DNA of 64,000 nucleotides from Phyllobacterium zundukense (GCF_002764115.1 NZ_CP017940.1:372001-436000), one strand, 5' to 3'; counted from the stretch's first letter, positions 17,797 to 27,668 are shown. Notes: generated from the letters alone by a model not told the origin. A program made the numbers and translations.

Positions 17797-18474
17797 ATGA
17801 ACATTTCGACGGATAACAGCGTGACCGCCAAGGAAACTGGTTTCGAGCAATATCCTATCGTCTTGGTGGTTGACGATGATGAATCGCTGCGGCTTTCGAT
17901 TTGCGAGCTGCTAGAATCTGTCGGCATCGAAGCCGCCGGGTTCGCCTCGACACAAGCACTCATGGATGCCGACATACTGGACCGACCGGGCTGTATCATA
18001 CTCGATGTCCGCATGCCGGGCGTAAGCGGTCTTGATTTTCAATCCCGCTTGGCGGCGAGCGGCATTTCCGCGTCGATCATTTTCCTCACTGGCTACGGGG
18101 ACATTCCGATGACGGTGCAAGCGATGAAAGCCGGCGCGGTCGAGTTCCTCACCAAGCCAGTTCGCGACCAGACATTGCTAGACGCTGTGAGCAAAGCCAT
18201 AGAAACCGACAAGGAAAAGCGAGCAGCACAACTCGAATCCAACGCTAATATCGCGCTCTATGCCACCCTTACGCCTCGTGAGCGTCAAGTCATGGAGGCG
18301 GTCGTGCGGGGAGCACTCAGCAAACAAATAGCGTTTGATCTGAACATATCGGAAATCACCGTCAAACTCCATCGAAGCAGCGTGATGAAAAAGATGAAAA
18401 CCCCTTTCGTCACACACCTGGTTCGAGCCTGGCAGTCAATACCTGCGAACATACGTGATGACTACCCGGCCTAG
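17797..18474 (+). CDS. FixJ/NarL-type response regulator (module 2)
   Basis: 225 residues from the ATG at 17797 (an upstream TTG at 17749 is possible). Receiver domain LVVDDDESLRLSI, phospho-acceptor Asp70 (CIILDVRMPG), FLTKPVRDQTLLDA, and a LuxR-type helix-turn-helix (TLTPRERQVMEAV, SEITVKLHRSSVMKKM). It is the closest relative in the window of the 8074-8784 regulator, with matching receiver and recognition-helix stretches. Followed by a single-domain receiver and a PAS kinase on the same strand. Confidence 0.92.
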   Translation: MNISTDNSVTAKETGFEQYPIVLVVDDDESLRLSICELLESVGIEAAGFASTQALMDADILDRPGCIILDVRMPGVSGLDFQSRLAASGISASIIFLTGYGDIPMTVQAMKAGAVEFLTKPVRDQTLLDAVSKAIETDKEKRAAQLESNANIALYATLTPRERQVMEAVVRGALSKQIAFDLNISEITVKLHRSSVMKKMKTPFVTHLVRAWQSIPANIRDDYPA

Positions 18475-18524
18475 ACTTTCGTAGGGCTTTGATGAAACCG
18501 AGACTCGGCAGATATTGAAACAGT

Positions 18525-18950
18525 ATGTCGACAGTACGCTGTGCGAGAGTTTTTATCTTGGCCCTAGTCCCCTTAATTGCAGTCGTCGATGACGACGCCA
18601 GCCTCCGCAACGCCCTGGCGGAATTGCTCGAGGTTTTGGATTTCAAGTGCCAGGTATTCGAAAGTCCGGAGACATTCCTTGCAGCGCATGCCCGAGGTCG
18701 ATTCGCTTGCCTGATCACCGACCTCAATATGAAAGGCATAAGCGGACTGCAACTACAGCAAATGCTGACTGTTTTCGACCCTGGGCTACCCATGATCTTT
18801 ATTTCGGCACAGTCAGACTCCGAAGCAAGATCGAAGGCACTTTGTTCGGGGGCGGTCGCTTTTTTAAGTAAGCCGATCGACGATGATGTCCTGTACCGTC
18901 ACATCATTTCGGCGCTCAATCGAGCTTCAAAAGGACTGACGGACGATTGA
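18525..18950 (+). CDS. Single-domain response regulator (module 2)
   Basis: About 141 residues, receiver only: LIAVVDDDASLRNALAELLE, phospho-acceptor near Asp66 (CLITDLNMKG), and a lysine in FLSKPIDDD. The start is uncertain; a TTG at 18558 would remove the unusual lead. It parallels the stand-alone receiver of module 1 and sits between the FixJ-type regulator and the kinase. Confidence 0.87.
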   Translation: MSTVRCARVFILALVPLIAVVDDDASLRNALAELLEVLDFKCQVFESPETFLAAHARGRFACLITDLNMKGISGLQLQQMLTVFDPGLPMIFISAQSDSEARSKALCSGAVAFLSKPIDDDVLYRHIISALNRASKGLTDD

Positions 18951-19024
18951 ACAGGGAGGCGTGACGCCGCCCGCTTATGAGTTTGAAACGCAGTCGATCA
19001 TCCTTTTTTGAACGGAGGTTGCAG

Positions 19025-21079
19025 GTGGAACTAGCCGATTACGCGACCGACAGTGTTATCCTCTACAATCTCGAAGGAAGGGTTCAATACTGCAACGCGG
19101 CGACAGAGTCCCTCTACGGATGGACGGCAACGGCATTGCTCGGCAGTCGATTCAGTGACCTCATGCTGGAGCATTTCGAAAGCTCCATACTTTGGGAAAA
19201 TCTCGTCAGGATTGGACACTGGGCTGGACCCTTGCGGCGGCGTTCGCTTTCGGGCCATGAGATCAGCGCCAACGTTCGTTTGGCGGTTCGGCACGACCCA
19301 CACGGTAATCCCTTGGACGTTGTGGAATATTCCGCACCGTCAACGACCACGAACGTGAACACTGCTTCACCTCCCTTACTGCCTGGCAGTGGGCGGGTTG
19401 CCTGCTGGCAATTCAATCTCAAACGTGCCCGCTCTTTGCTCGACGGGGTCGATGCGGCGGTGGGCGGCGGCGTAAAGGATCGGGAATGGCACCCTGATCG
19501 GCTGGACATACTGCTCACTGCAGTCCAGATTACGGACGTCAACGATGAGGCTATACGCTTGTTCGGCCTAGCAGATCGCGACAGGGTGATTGACCGACCC
19601 GTTGCCAGCCTTTGGCCCGAGCAAAGCCGGGCGGCTCTTGGCGATCTGCTCACGACCATTGCCGCAAAAACTGATACAGACCCGGAAACACGGCAAATCC
19701 CAGTGGTCGGCCGATTGCAGCATGTGGTTCTGACGGGCTGGAGGGCCGCTGATCCGAGATGCCCGGATACTGTCTTCGTGCATGTCAAGGCAGTATTGAA
19801 TACTCCGAGCGCCGTTATCGAACTCGAAGCGAGCCAGATACGTTACCGCAACCTGATTTCCTACTTGCCCGTCCCCGTCTGGCAGATCGATGCACGGGCA
19901 GCGGGCCGTATCTTCGACCGCCTCAGGGCCGGTGGCGTTACTGACATGGCCACCTATTCCGATGAACATCCGGAACTTGTCGACCTTACATGCGAGATTG
20001 TCCAAATTTATGACGTCAACAACGAAGCCATGCTCCTTTTCGGGGGAAAGGATCGCTCGGAGTTCATCGGGCCAGTAAAGTATCTGTTTTCAAGCACCCC
20101 CGGTTCAGGGAGACGCGTCATGCTGGCCCATTTTTCAGGTGCCCGGAACCACGTCGAAGAGTTGAAGGTGAGAACCTTCGACGGCCGCCTGTTGGACGTG
20201 CTACTCCTCGTAACCTTCCCGGTCCCGGGCGAGCGCCTCGACACGACGATCATTATGATGATCGACATCACGGCCCGGCTGGAGGCAGAAGCCAAGTTGC
20301 GGAAAATCGAAGCGGATTTCTCCCACGCCGCACGACTTTCGACGTTGGGCGAGATGACCACCTCGATAGCACATGAGATAAAGCAGCCGCTTTCGGCAAT
20401 CCTGATGAATGCACAGACCAGCCTGCGATATCTCAGGAAGGCTGAGCCAAATCTTGAAAAGGCAGATCAGCTGATGTCTCGTATCGTCGAAAGCGCTCAG
20501 CGAGCTAGCGACATAATCGGCCGGATCCAGGATATGGCCGGCAAGCGCGCTCCGACCTACGCTTTGCTCGGCTTGAACGACGTTGTCCGTGAATGCCTGG
20601 TTTTTCTTCGCCACGAAAGCGAAGACAAAAATGTTGTGATCAAGGCCACGCTGGAACCGAACCTCCCATCCTTCCGAGGCGATAGAATTCAGTTGCAGCA
20701 AATTATCGTCAACCTGATCGTCAATAGCATCCAGGCCATGAAGGCGGCACCTCAAACGCGGCGCGAGATCTATCTCGAAACCGGTTTGGACGAGAAGGAT
20801 CATGTAGCCTTATCGATCAGGGACACAGGCACCGGCATCCCAATTGATCATATGGAGCAGATATTCGACGGATTCTTCACGACAAAGGAAGGTGGGTTGG
20901 GCATAGGACTGGCTATTTGCCAGTCAATCGTCAAAGCCCACGGAGGGACGATACAGGCTGCCAATCACCCAGACGGCGGTGCGGTATTCCGTTTCTCGAT
21001 CCCGACGGAAAGCGCTGCTACCGCTGTGGACAGTTCGGCATCGTCTGAATATTCGACTCAAGCAAATCACGCCGATTGA
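19025..21079 (+). CDS. PAS-domain sensor histidine kinase (module 2)
   Basis: 684 residues from a GTG at 19025 with GGAGG spaced 6 bases ahead; an ATG at 18977 would add 16 residues but has no close ribosome binding site. N-terminal PAS domain (NLEGRVQYCNAATESLYGW), a long middle part with two degenerate PAS-like segments (VNDEAIRLFG and VNNEAMLLFGG), HisKA with TTSIAHEIKQPLSAILMNA, and HATPase (IIVNLIVNSIQAM, GLGIGLAICQSIV). Cytoplasmic. The kinase core resembles that of the module 1 kinase, but the sensor part differs, so the two modules probably read different signals. Confidence 0.92.
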   Translation: MELADYATDSVILYNLEGRVQYCNAATESLYGWTATALLGSRFSDLMLEHFESSILWENLVRIGHWAGPLRRRSLSGHEISANVRLAVRHDPHGNPLDVVEYSAPSTTTNVNTASPPLLPGSGRVACWQFNLKRARSLLDGVDAAVGGGVKDREWHPDRLDILLTAVQITDVNDEAIRLFGLADRDRVIDRPVASLWPEQSRAALGDLLTTIAAKTDTDPETRQIPVVGRLQHVVLTGWRAADPRCPDTVFVHVKAVLNTPSAVIELEASQIRYRNLISYLPVPVWQIDARAAGRIFDRLRAGGVTDMATYSDEHPELVDLTCEIVQIYDVNNEAMLLFGGKDRSEFIGPVKYLFSSTPGSGRRVMLAHFSGARNHVEELKVRTFDGRLLDVLLLVTFPVPGERLDTTIIMMIDITARLEAEAKLRKIEADFSHAARLSTLGEMTTSIAHEIKQPLSAILMNAQTSLRYLRKAEPNLEKADQLMSRIVESAQRASDIIGRIQDMAGKRAPTYALLGLNDVVRECLVFLRHESEDKNVVIKATLEPNLPSFRGDRIQLQQIIVNLIVNSIQAMKAAPQTRREIYLETGLDEKDHVALSIRDTGTGIPIDHMEQIFDGFFTTKEGGLGIGLAICQSIVKAHGGTIQAANHPDGGAVFRFSIPTESAATAVDSSASSEYSTQANHAD

Positions 21080-21286
21080 TCAAGCCTGCGATCATCCCAT
21101 CCGCTAGACAAACAATGCAATGACCCCTCCTATCTCAAGGTACTGTAAGCCATAATCCCACGTATAATATCGTTCGATCGCGTACCTGCGCATTGTTGCA
21201 GCAAAGCGATGCGGCCTGGTCTGTCATTTTCCCCCGCCGGTACAGCCGCTTGCTGACGACAGTTATCCCTCAACAGGAATCCGGTT

Positions 21287-21886
21287 ATGAAACTCTACTA
21301 CAGTCCATTGGCATGCAGCTTGTCCGATCATGTTGCGCTTGAGGAGGTGGGGCTCTCTTTTGAACGCGAGAGCGTAAACCTCAAGACAAAGCGAACTGCA
21401 TCCGGCCGTGACTTCAACGAAGTTACATCGAAAGGTTACGTGCCCGCGCTCGTTCTCGACAATGGCGAAACGCTTACCGAAAATATAGCGATCCTCGACT
21501 GGATATCGACGCAGTATCCTTCTCTTGGCATTCCGGGGCCCCTCGGGCGCACGCGCGTGCTTGAGGCTCTGACGTACCTTTCGACCGAACTGCATCGTAG
21601 CTTCAAACCTATGTGGCACGCTGGCAGCGACGCTGACAAAGCTAGAGCAAAAGCGACCATCAACGGACATTTCAAGTTCATCTCGAGCCACCTTAAAGGA
21701 AACTATTTGTTCGGCGGCGCTCCCACCGTGGCCGATTTCTATCTGTTTGTGATGCTGCTCTGGGCGGAACGGTTCGACCTTGATGTGCCGCCGCCCTTAG
21801 CCGCATTGCGCGCGAGCATGAAGTCGAGACCTGCCGTTCAAAGAGCCATGAGAGCCGAAGGTCTGTACCAGGAGGAGAATGCATGA
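21287..21886 (+). CDS. Glutathione S-transferase family protein
   Basis: 199 residues. N-terminal thioredoxin-like domain KLYYSPLACSLSDHVALEE with the family cis-proline region YVPALVLDNGETLTENIAIL, then the helical C-terminal domain (GAPTVADFYLFVMLLWAERF), as in bacterial beta-class GST proteins; catalytic Cys10 is at the usual place. The stop overlaps the start of the DUF1810 gene by ATGA. Confidence 0.9.
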   Translation: MKLYYSPLACSLSDHVALEEVGLSFERESVNLKTKRTASGRDFNEVTSKGYVPALVLDNGETLTENIAILDWISTQYPSLGIPGPLGRTRVLEALTYLSTELHRSFKPMWHAGSDADKARAKATINGHFKFISSHLKGNYLFGGAPTVADFYLFVMLLWAERFDLDVPPPLAALRASMKSRPAVQRAMRAEGLYQEENA

Positions 21887-22313
21887 GCGATGAATACAAC
21901 CTTCGACGCTTTATAGATGCGCAGAACCCCGTCTATGACGACGCGTTGTCTATTCTACGCCGGGGAATGATTTGCGGGCCGTACCTGGCTTCATTTTTCC
22001 ACGGCTCGTCACCAATGGAAATGATCCGTTGGTCGAGCCCTACGCCATCACCTCGCTCGATGAGGCGAGCGCCTATTTGGCTCTCCCGATATTGGGAGGT
22101 CGTTATCGCGAATGCGTCGGCACGCTCGCGCATCTCTCGCAAGCGAGCGCCCGCGACGTCTTTGGCGCTGACAATGCCAGAAAATTGCATGCATCGCTGA
22201 CGCTCTTTTCAGAAGCGAGTAGTAACGAGTTTTTGCTGGAAACCATGTTTGATGTCTGGTTTGACGGTTTGCTCGATCAAGCCACGATGAACGATCTCGG
22301 AGTGACTTATTGA
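21883..22313 (+). pseudogene. DUF1810 family gene with one frameshift
   Basis: The first 29 residues (YNLRRFIDAQNPVYDDALSI) match the DUF1810 N-terminus in one frame. From about 21990 the match moves to another frame (FIFPRLVTNGNDPLVEPYAI, then SLDEASAYLALPILGGRYRE and ASARDVFGADNARKLHASLT), continuing to the normal C-terminus. A single indel in the stretch 21981-22000 explains it. Start and stop positions are otherwise intact, so this is a recent lesion or a sequencing error. Coupled to the GST gene by ATGA overlap. Confidence 0.75.
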
Positions 22314-22419
22314 CCGCTGCTCTGCACCACCCTCTGCCCTCGAATCCATCCCTGGCTAACAGTTCGCAATCCTCGCCGCATAGCGGGAGGGATATCAAAG
22401 CTGCTTCGATTTGTAAGCC

Positions 22420-23224
22420 CTACGCGATGGTCGGTGTAATGCCCCCCTCAACACGCAGCGCTGCTCCATTGGTCGCCGCTGAGAGCGGACTTGCCACATA
22501 TGCCACCAAATCCGCGATCTCTTCGGGTTCGATCATACGTTGAAGCAATGACGTGGAGCGTTCGTTGCGAAAGAATTCGGCTTCCATCTCCTCGGGGGGC
22601 AGAGAAGGATCGCTGGCAACACTCTTCAAAAAGTCGACGATTCCTTCTGATCGAGTAGGGCCGGGAAGGACTGAGTTCACCGTTACACCAGTCCCCTTCG
22701 TCAATACCGCCAGGCCACGCGATATGGCAAGCTGAGCCGTTTTCGTCATTCCGTAATGGATCATGTCCGGCGGAACGACGAGACCGGATTCGCTGGCGAT
22801 AAAGATGATCCGCCCCCAATTTCGTTCCAGCATACCTGGAAAATATTGACGAGCCAGACGCGCGCCGCTTAACACGTTTACCTCGAAGAATTTTAGCCAA
22901 TCTGCGTCAGTAATCTCGATGAATGGCTTGGATTCGTAAATGCCGAGATTGTTGACCAAAATGTCAACCGTTGGGACTTCACGGAGGAGTACGGTCGCAC
23001 CGTCGGGCAGTCGCTGCATCTGCAAGCACGGACCGGACGCCCGACCCATTATCGGCAGCCACCGCGGCGATGATATCCTTTGCGGCTTCATCCAGCTTGG
23101 CCTGTGATCGGCCGACAATGACAACTTTCGCGCCTTCTGCTGCTAACCGCTTGGCGATTGCAAGTCCAATGCCTGCGGTGGATCCAGTAACTAGCGCTGT
23201 TTTGCCAATCAATTTCAAATCCAT
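22420..23224 (-). pseudogene. SDR family oxidoreductase gene with one frameshift
   Basis: The N-terminal part is in one frame from the ATG at 23224 ([20 protein letters not shown], cofactor motif [25 protein letters not shown]). Near 22990-23020 the homology passes to a second frame: VDILVNNLGIYESKPF, SESGLVVPPDMIHYGMTKTA (catalytic YxxxK as YGMTK), ending RVEGGITPTIA. Together they make a full-length SDR of about 267 residues with one indel. Confidence 0.75.
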
Positions 23225-23602
23225 AGGGTTTCTCCTACATTGGGGATTTCGCATGTGTGGTTTTTGTCGAGCTAGGTTTGAATGAACGTGCCTTACTCCA
23301 CGGTGACTCGCAATCGTTGGTTCTCTCCGGTCGTCGCTTTTGCCGCTAAGCCAGACGTACTTGCTGCTGATCAGCGATTGTAGAAATTTTGTGGCCAATC
23401 AAGAACCGGGCAAATTCAGCTACCATCGGCATTTTCAAAGGAACATTTATCAATAGGTGCCGGCTTTGAACAAACGGCGAAATCAGGATGTAATTTGCAG
23501 GGCTTCATTTGAAATTGCTGGTCGCGAGTTCGGCCTCGTTCGTCTCGACCTGTTGCCGAGAATGTGGAGGCCTTCATCTACGTTGTCGCGGCGCCTCATT
23601 CA
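23225..23602. other. Gene-free stretch between two frameshifted genes
   Basis: About 378 bp between the SDR start and the 3' end of the LysR gene. Only short frames without homologous features are present; no terminator or repeat recognised. Confidence 0.5.
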
Positions 23603-24489
23603 CTACGTTCGTGAAGATAACCGTTCTTCGTCGAACGCATTTTTGATCGCGTTGACCACTGCCCGTATGACGGGAACGTCTTTGACCTCCGTGTGGACCA
23701 CGAGCCAGACTTCCCGTTCCAGCGCATGGTCGTCGCCGAGGCGCACCATGTCGTCCGATGGTCGGAGTGCAAAATCCGGCAGCATTGCGATGCCCCCTCC
23801 TTGTCTCGCAGCCGCCACCTGAAATTCAAGCACCGATGACCTGATTGTGATCCGTCGTCCCGCCGCCAACTCGACGAGACGTATCTGCTGTGGCGCCCCG
23901 GTCATGGATTCGTCGTAACCGATGAAGGTCCAGTCCTCGGGTGCAGTGGCTGCGACGTAGGATGGCGCTGCGTAGAGGTCAAACGCGATCGAGCCGATGC
24001 GGACGATCGAATAGTCGCCTTCCTCCGGGCGTGATAGCCGCACGGCGAGGTCCGCCTCCTTCGATTAAGCGAGGCGAAGCGTTTTTCGCCGACAAGGGTC
24101 ACTTCGATGCCGGGATGCTGTTGACGCAGATCCAACAAAGGCTTCACGAGCAAAACACTCGAAAGCGCCGGGGGCGCGCTGATTTTCACGCTGCCCCGCA
24201 GTTCGGTCGCGCTGCTCCGCCCGAGCTGCTCGATCGCCAAGGCCTGATTGACGATCGGTTCGGCAAGTTTTGCCACATGCTCGCCCTCGGCGGTGAGAAC
24301 GATGCGTCTTCCTCGCCTGTCAATCAGCTTCCTGCCGAGCCTGCTCTCGAGAGACGAGACGCGCCTGCCAATCGTCGCATGTTCGACGCCCAGAAGCCGG
24401 GCTGCCCCGATAAGCGTGCCCGCCTGGACAAGCGCCATGAAGTGTCGCAGGTCATCCCAATCGAGATGTGTGAATTTTCTCCCATCCAT
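23603..24489 (-). pseudogene. LysR-family regulator gene with one frameshift
   Basis: The N-terminal helix-turn-helix is intact (LDWDDLRHFMALVQAGTLIG, AARLLGVEHATIGRRVSSLE, then LIDRRGRRIVLTAEGE) and runs to VTLVGEKRFASL. Near 24065 the frame changes; the other frame resumes with KEADLAVRLSRPEEGDYSIV and continues to a normal LysR C-terminus. One indel accounts for it. It lies divergent from a quinone-oxidoreductase-like gene, which it would normally control. Confidence 0.75.
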
Positions 24490-24534
24490 TGTGCCAATCT
24501 AGGGAATTTTCAATCAGAGCGCCATTGGGCACAA
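24489..24534. promoter_or_regulatory. Candidate LysR dyad in divergent promoter
   Basis: TTGTGCCAAT (24489-24498) and its inverted partner ATTGGGCACAA (24524-24534) flank the gap between the LysR start and the oxidoreductase start; the arms match but for one inserted base. The arrangement fits a LysR-type regulatory region. Binding is inferred. Confidence 0.45.
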
Positions 24535-24558
24535 CTGACACAAACAAGGAGACAGAAG

Positions 24559-25530
24559 ATGACTGACCACGTTGTGATGTTGACCAGTCCCGGAGGTGTT
24601 GGGCACTTCGAGGTGCGCGTCCAGGAGCCTGTTTTTCCTGCTGCAGGGGAAATTCGGATCCGGCACGAGGCGATCGGGACGAACTTCCTGGACATCTATC
24701 ACAGGAAGGGGATCTATCCTCTGTCATCCTATCCAGGAATCCTCGGGGTGGAAGGAGCAGGCGTCGTCGACGCCGTAGGGGCGGGCGTCCAGCAATTTCG
24801 AGAAGGGGACCGTGTCGTGTACGCCGGCCCGCCTGTTGGATCCTATTGTTCGACCAGAGTGATTGCAGCAGGGAGGGTGGTTCCGCTTCCTGATTCAGTT
24901 CCGATGAAAACTGCGGCGACTTCGATGCTCAAGGGCATGACGGCCTATATGCTGTTGCGGAAGACCTACGACGTCCAACCCGGCACTATCGTTCTGGTTC
25001 ATGCTGCAGCCGGAGGTCTCGGAAGTGTGCTCGTCCGCTTGGCGAAGGACATTGGCGCGACCGTCATCGGAGTAGTGAGTTCTGATGAGAAGGCGGTGCT
25101 TGCTTCCTCATACGGTGCAGACCATCTCATTGTCGGGCGCGATTCCGATCTTGTTGAAGAGGTGAAGCGGCTGACGGATGGCAGAGGAGTTGACGTCGCC
25201 TACGACGGGATCGGCGGCGACATGCTTGTCAAGAGCATCAGATCAGTTCGTGCCTTCGGAACAGCGGTTACGATCGGGCAGGCGGCCGGTCCGGTTCCGC
25301 CCCTATCTGTCGAGGAACTGCGGCCGGGCAAGGCGCTTTCCCATCCTAGCATTATGGCGTTCTGCGCCGACATCGAGAGGTACCGCGAGGCGGCGGCGAG
25401 GGCCATTGCCGCCATGGAGCTCGGGATCGTTACGAGCATAGCCGCCGAATATCCTCTAGTCGAAGCGGCTCAGGCACATATCGAAATGGAGTCAGGGCGC
25501 GCGGCAGGAAGCATCTTGCTGACGCCGTGA
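24559..25530 (+). CDS. Zinc-independent quinone oxidoreductase (medium-chain dehydrogenase family)
   Basis: 323 residues from the ATG at 24559 (AAGGAGACAGAAG upstream). GroES-like N-terminal domain (AIGTNFLDIYHRKGIYPL, PGILGVEGAGVVDAVG) and Rossmann domain with VHAAAGGLGSVLVRLAK (AxxGxxG NADPH motif). No structural-zinc cysteines, as in Qor-type NADPH:quinone reductases. Divergent from the frameshifted LysR gene, so regulation may be lost or altered. Confidence 0.92.
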   Translation: MTDHVVMLTSPGGVGHFEVRVQEPVFPAAGEIRIRHEAIGTNFLDIYHRKGIYPLSSYPGILGVEGAGVVDAVGAGVQQFREGDRVVYAGPPVGSYCSTRVIAAGRVVPLPDSVPMKTAATSMLKGMTAYMLLRKTYDVQPGTIVLVHAAAGGLGSVLVRLAKDIGATVIGVVSSDEKAVLASSYGADHLIVGRDSDLVEEVKRLTDGRGVDVAYDGIGGDMLVKSIRSVRAFGTAVTIGQAAGPVPPLSVEELRPGKALSHPSIMAFCADIERYREAAARAIAAMELGIVTSIAAEYPLVEAAQAHIEMESGRAAGSILLTP

Positions 25531-25897
25531 CGGTAGTCGCTGAGATCGCGCCCATTTCGGCCCCACGTGGCTCGTCGGCAACCAGATGCCTTCAGCCGAT
25601 CGGACAAAATTCTAAGGAGCTTTCTGCACGTGGCCGCGCCTAGCCTCCTCGGCTGCCAATCGCACATCCGCCGTGGCGGGCCGTTCAGTTTCCTTGATCG
25701 CGGTGATAATATGGAATGCTGGTGGGCAGTACATGTCCGCCCATGGCGATCCAGCGTTCCCGACGGGCCGATCTTCGACAGAGTGCCGCGAGCCCAGCGC
25801 CGCGCGCCCTCCGCCCAGAACGGCTTGAATGACAATTTTCCAGCGTTACAAAGCCTTCAAGTCGTTCTAGCCTATGCACAGAATTATGGAGGCTGCG
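25531..25897. other. Gene-free stretch upstream of MttB-family gene
   Basis: 367 bp with no supported gene. Short frames exist on both strands but show no family features. It must carry the promoter of the methyltransferase gene. Confidence 0.5.
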
Positions 25898-27427
25898 ATG
25901 ACCGAAGACAAGGCCGGCAGACGCGGGCGAAGCGCGCGACGCGATGGCGCGGCAAAACCTCACGGTGTTCCCTATATCGTTCGAAACATCCCGACATACG
26001 ACATTCTGTCTGAAGAAAACCTCCAGAAGATCGAGCGCACGGCAGACCGCATCCTAGCCGAGGTCGGGATAGAGTTTCGCGACGATCCCTTTGCGGTCGA
26101 TCACTGGAAGCGGGCTGGAGCCAAGGTGGACGGCGTCCTTGTTCGCTTCGAGCCAGGAATGCTTCGCGAAATCGTCTCCTCGGCGCCGAGCGTATTTACC
26201 CAGTACGCCCGCAATCCTGCAAACAGCGTCCAGATCGGGGGCGACAATGTCGTCTTTTCGCCCGCCTACGGCTCGCCCTTCGTCATGGACCTCGATAAAG
26301 GCCGTCGCTACGGTACGATCGAGGACTTCCGCAACTTCATCAAGCTCGCCCAGACTAGCCCTTGGCTGCACCATTCTGGTGGTACGATCTGCGAACCTGT
26401 TGACGTTCCAGTCAACAAACGTCACCTCGACATGGTTTACAGCCATATCAAGTATTCAGATCGCGCATTCATGGGGTCGGTGACGGCGGAGGAGCGCGCG
26501 GAGGACTCGGTCGAAATGGCACGCATCCTTTTCGGTGCCGAGTTCGTCGACCAGAACTGCGTCATCCTGGGCAACGTCAACGTGAACTCTCCGCTCGTCT
26601 GGGACGGCACCATGACGACGTCTCTACGCGCCTACGCCCGCGCCAACCAAGCTGCAGTCATCGTGCCCTTCATTCTGGGTGGTGCAATGGGTCCCGTCAC
26701 CAATGCGGGAGCCATCGCACAGTCCTATGCCGAGACGCTCGCCGGTTGCGCCTTGACGCAACTCGAAAGGAAGGGCGCCCCAGTCATCTTCGGAAACTTC
26801 CTGTCTTCCATGTCGCTACGATCCGGATCGCCGACATTCGGAACCCCCGAACCTGCCATCGGCTCCATGGTCGTCGGCCAGCTCGCACGGCGGCTGAAAC
26901 TTCCACTGCGCTGTGCCGGCAACTTCTCAAATTCCAAGCTGCCCGATGGTCAGGCCATGCAAGAAGGATTGATGTCCATGCTGTCGGCCATCCACTGCGG
27001 AGCGAACTTTATCCTCCATTCGGCAGGTTTCCTCGATGGGCTGCTCTCCATGTCCTACGAGAAGTTCGTGATGGACACCGACCTTTGCGGCGCCCTTCAT
27101 TCCTATTTCGCTGGCGTCGCAGTCGATGATAACACGCTGGCGTTCGACGCATTCGAGGAGGTCGGCCCCGGCAGTCACTTCCTCGGCTCGGCCCACACGA
27201 TGCGAAACTATCAGACCGCCTTTTGGGATTCGACACTGTCGGACAACGAACCCTTCGAGAAGTGGAGCGAGGAAGGCGGGTCAACGGACATTGCGACTCG
27301 CGCAAATCGCCAATGGAAGAAGACGCTGGAAGAATTTGAAGCGCCACCGCTCGACGTCGCCGTTGACGAAGCGCTTTGCGACTTCGTGGCAAGACGCAAG
27401 GCCTCCATGGCTGACGGCTGGTACTGA
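25898..27427 (+). CDS. Trimethylamine methyltransferase (MttB) family protein, non-pyrrolysine
   Basis: 509 residues from the ATG at 25898, preceded by GGAGGCTGCG. Full-length MttB-fold protein: TADRILAEVGIEFRDDP at the N-terminus, SPAYGSPFVMDLDKGRRYGT, HHSGGTICEPVDVP, and HTMRNYQTAFWDSTLSDNEP at the C-terminus. There is no in-frame amber codon, so it belongs to the non-pyrrolysine branch, whose known members demethylate glycine betaine, proline betaine or carnitine to a corrinoid protein. No corrinoid protein or reactivase gene is next to it. Confidence 0.9.
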   Translation: MTEDKAGRRGRSARRDGAAKPHGVPYIVRNIPTYDILSEENLQKIERTADRILAEVGIEFRDDPFAVDHWKRAGAKVDGVLVRFEPGMLREIVSSAPSVFTQYARNPANSVQIGGDNVVFSPAYGSPFVMDLDKGRRYGTIEDFRNFIKLAQTSPWLHHSGGTICEPVDVPVNKRHLDMVYSHIKYSDRAFMGSVTAEERAEDSVEMARILFGAEFVDQNCVILGNVNVNSPLVWDGTMTTSLRAYARANQAAVIVPFILGGAMGPVTNAGAIAQSYAETLAGCALTQLERKGAPVIFGNFLSSMSLRSGSPTFGTPEPAIGSMVVGQLARRLKLPLRCAGNFSNSKLPDGQAMQEGLMSMLSAIHCGANFILHSAGFLDGLLSMSYEKFVMDTDLCGALHSYFAGVAVDDNTLAFDAFEEVGPGSHFLGSAHTMRNYQTAFWDSTLSDNEPFEKWSEEGGSTDIATRANRQWKKTLEEFEAPPLDVAVDEALCDFVARRKASMADGWY

Positions 27428-27577
27428 ACAGGAGATGCCCCGGCCGATAATCTTCGAAAGTCGCATAGCGAGAGTGAACATGTTGCGGTCAGCCGGGCCT
27501 TGCGTCGCTTCGGCGACGTTATCCGTCAGATGGAGGAAGCGCCGACCACGCCCTCGACATGACCGCATCTGCCGCCT

Positions 27578-27609
27578 TGAAGATGCGCCGGGATCCCGCC
27601 GCATCTTCA
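27578..27609. terminator. Hairpin between convergent genes
   Basis: TGAAGATGCG (27578-27587) pairs perfectly with CGCATCTTCA (27600-27609), and the loop holds a palindrome CGGGATCCCG that lengthens the structure. It lies between the MttB-family and MFS genes, which converge. No long T-run follows, so terminator function is uncertain. Confidence 0.4.
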
Positions 27610-27668
27610 CCCCCGCAACTTGGCGGTGACGTCCGGTTGCTCCACCTACCGCGCAGCAGCAGCAAAGA

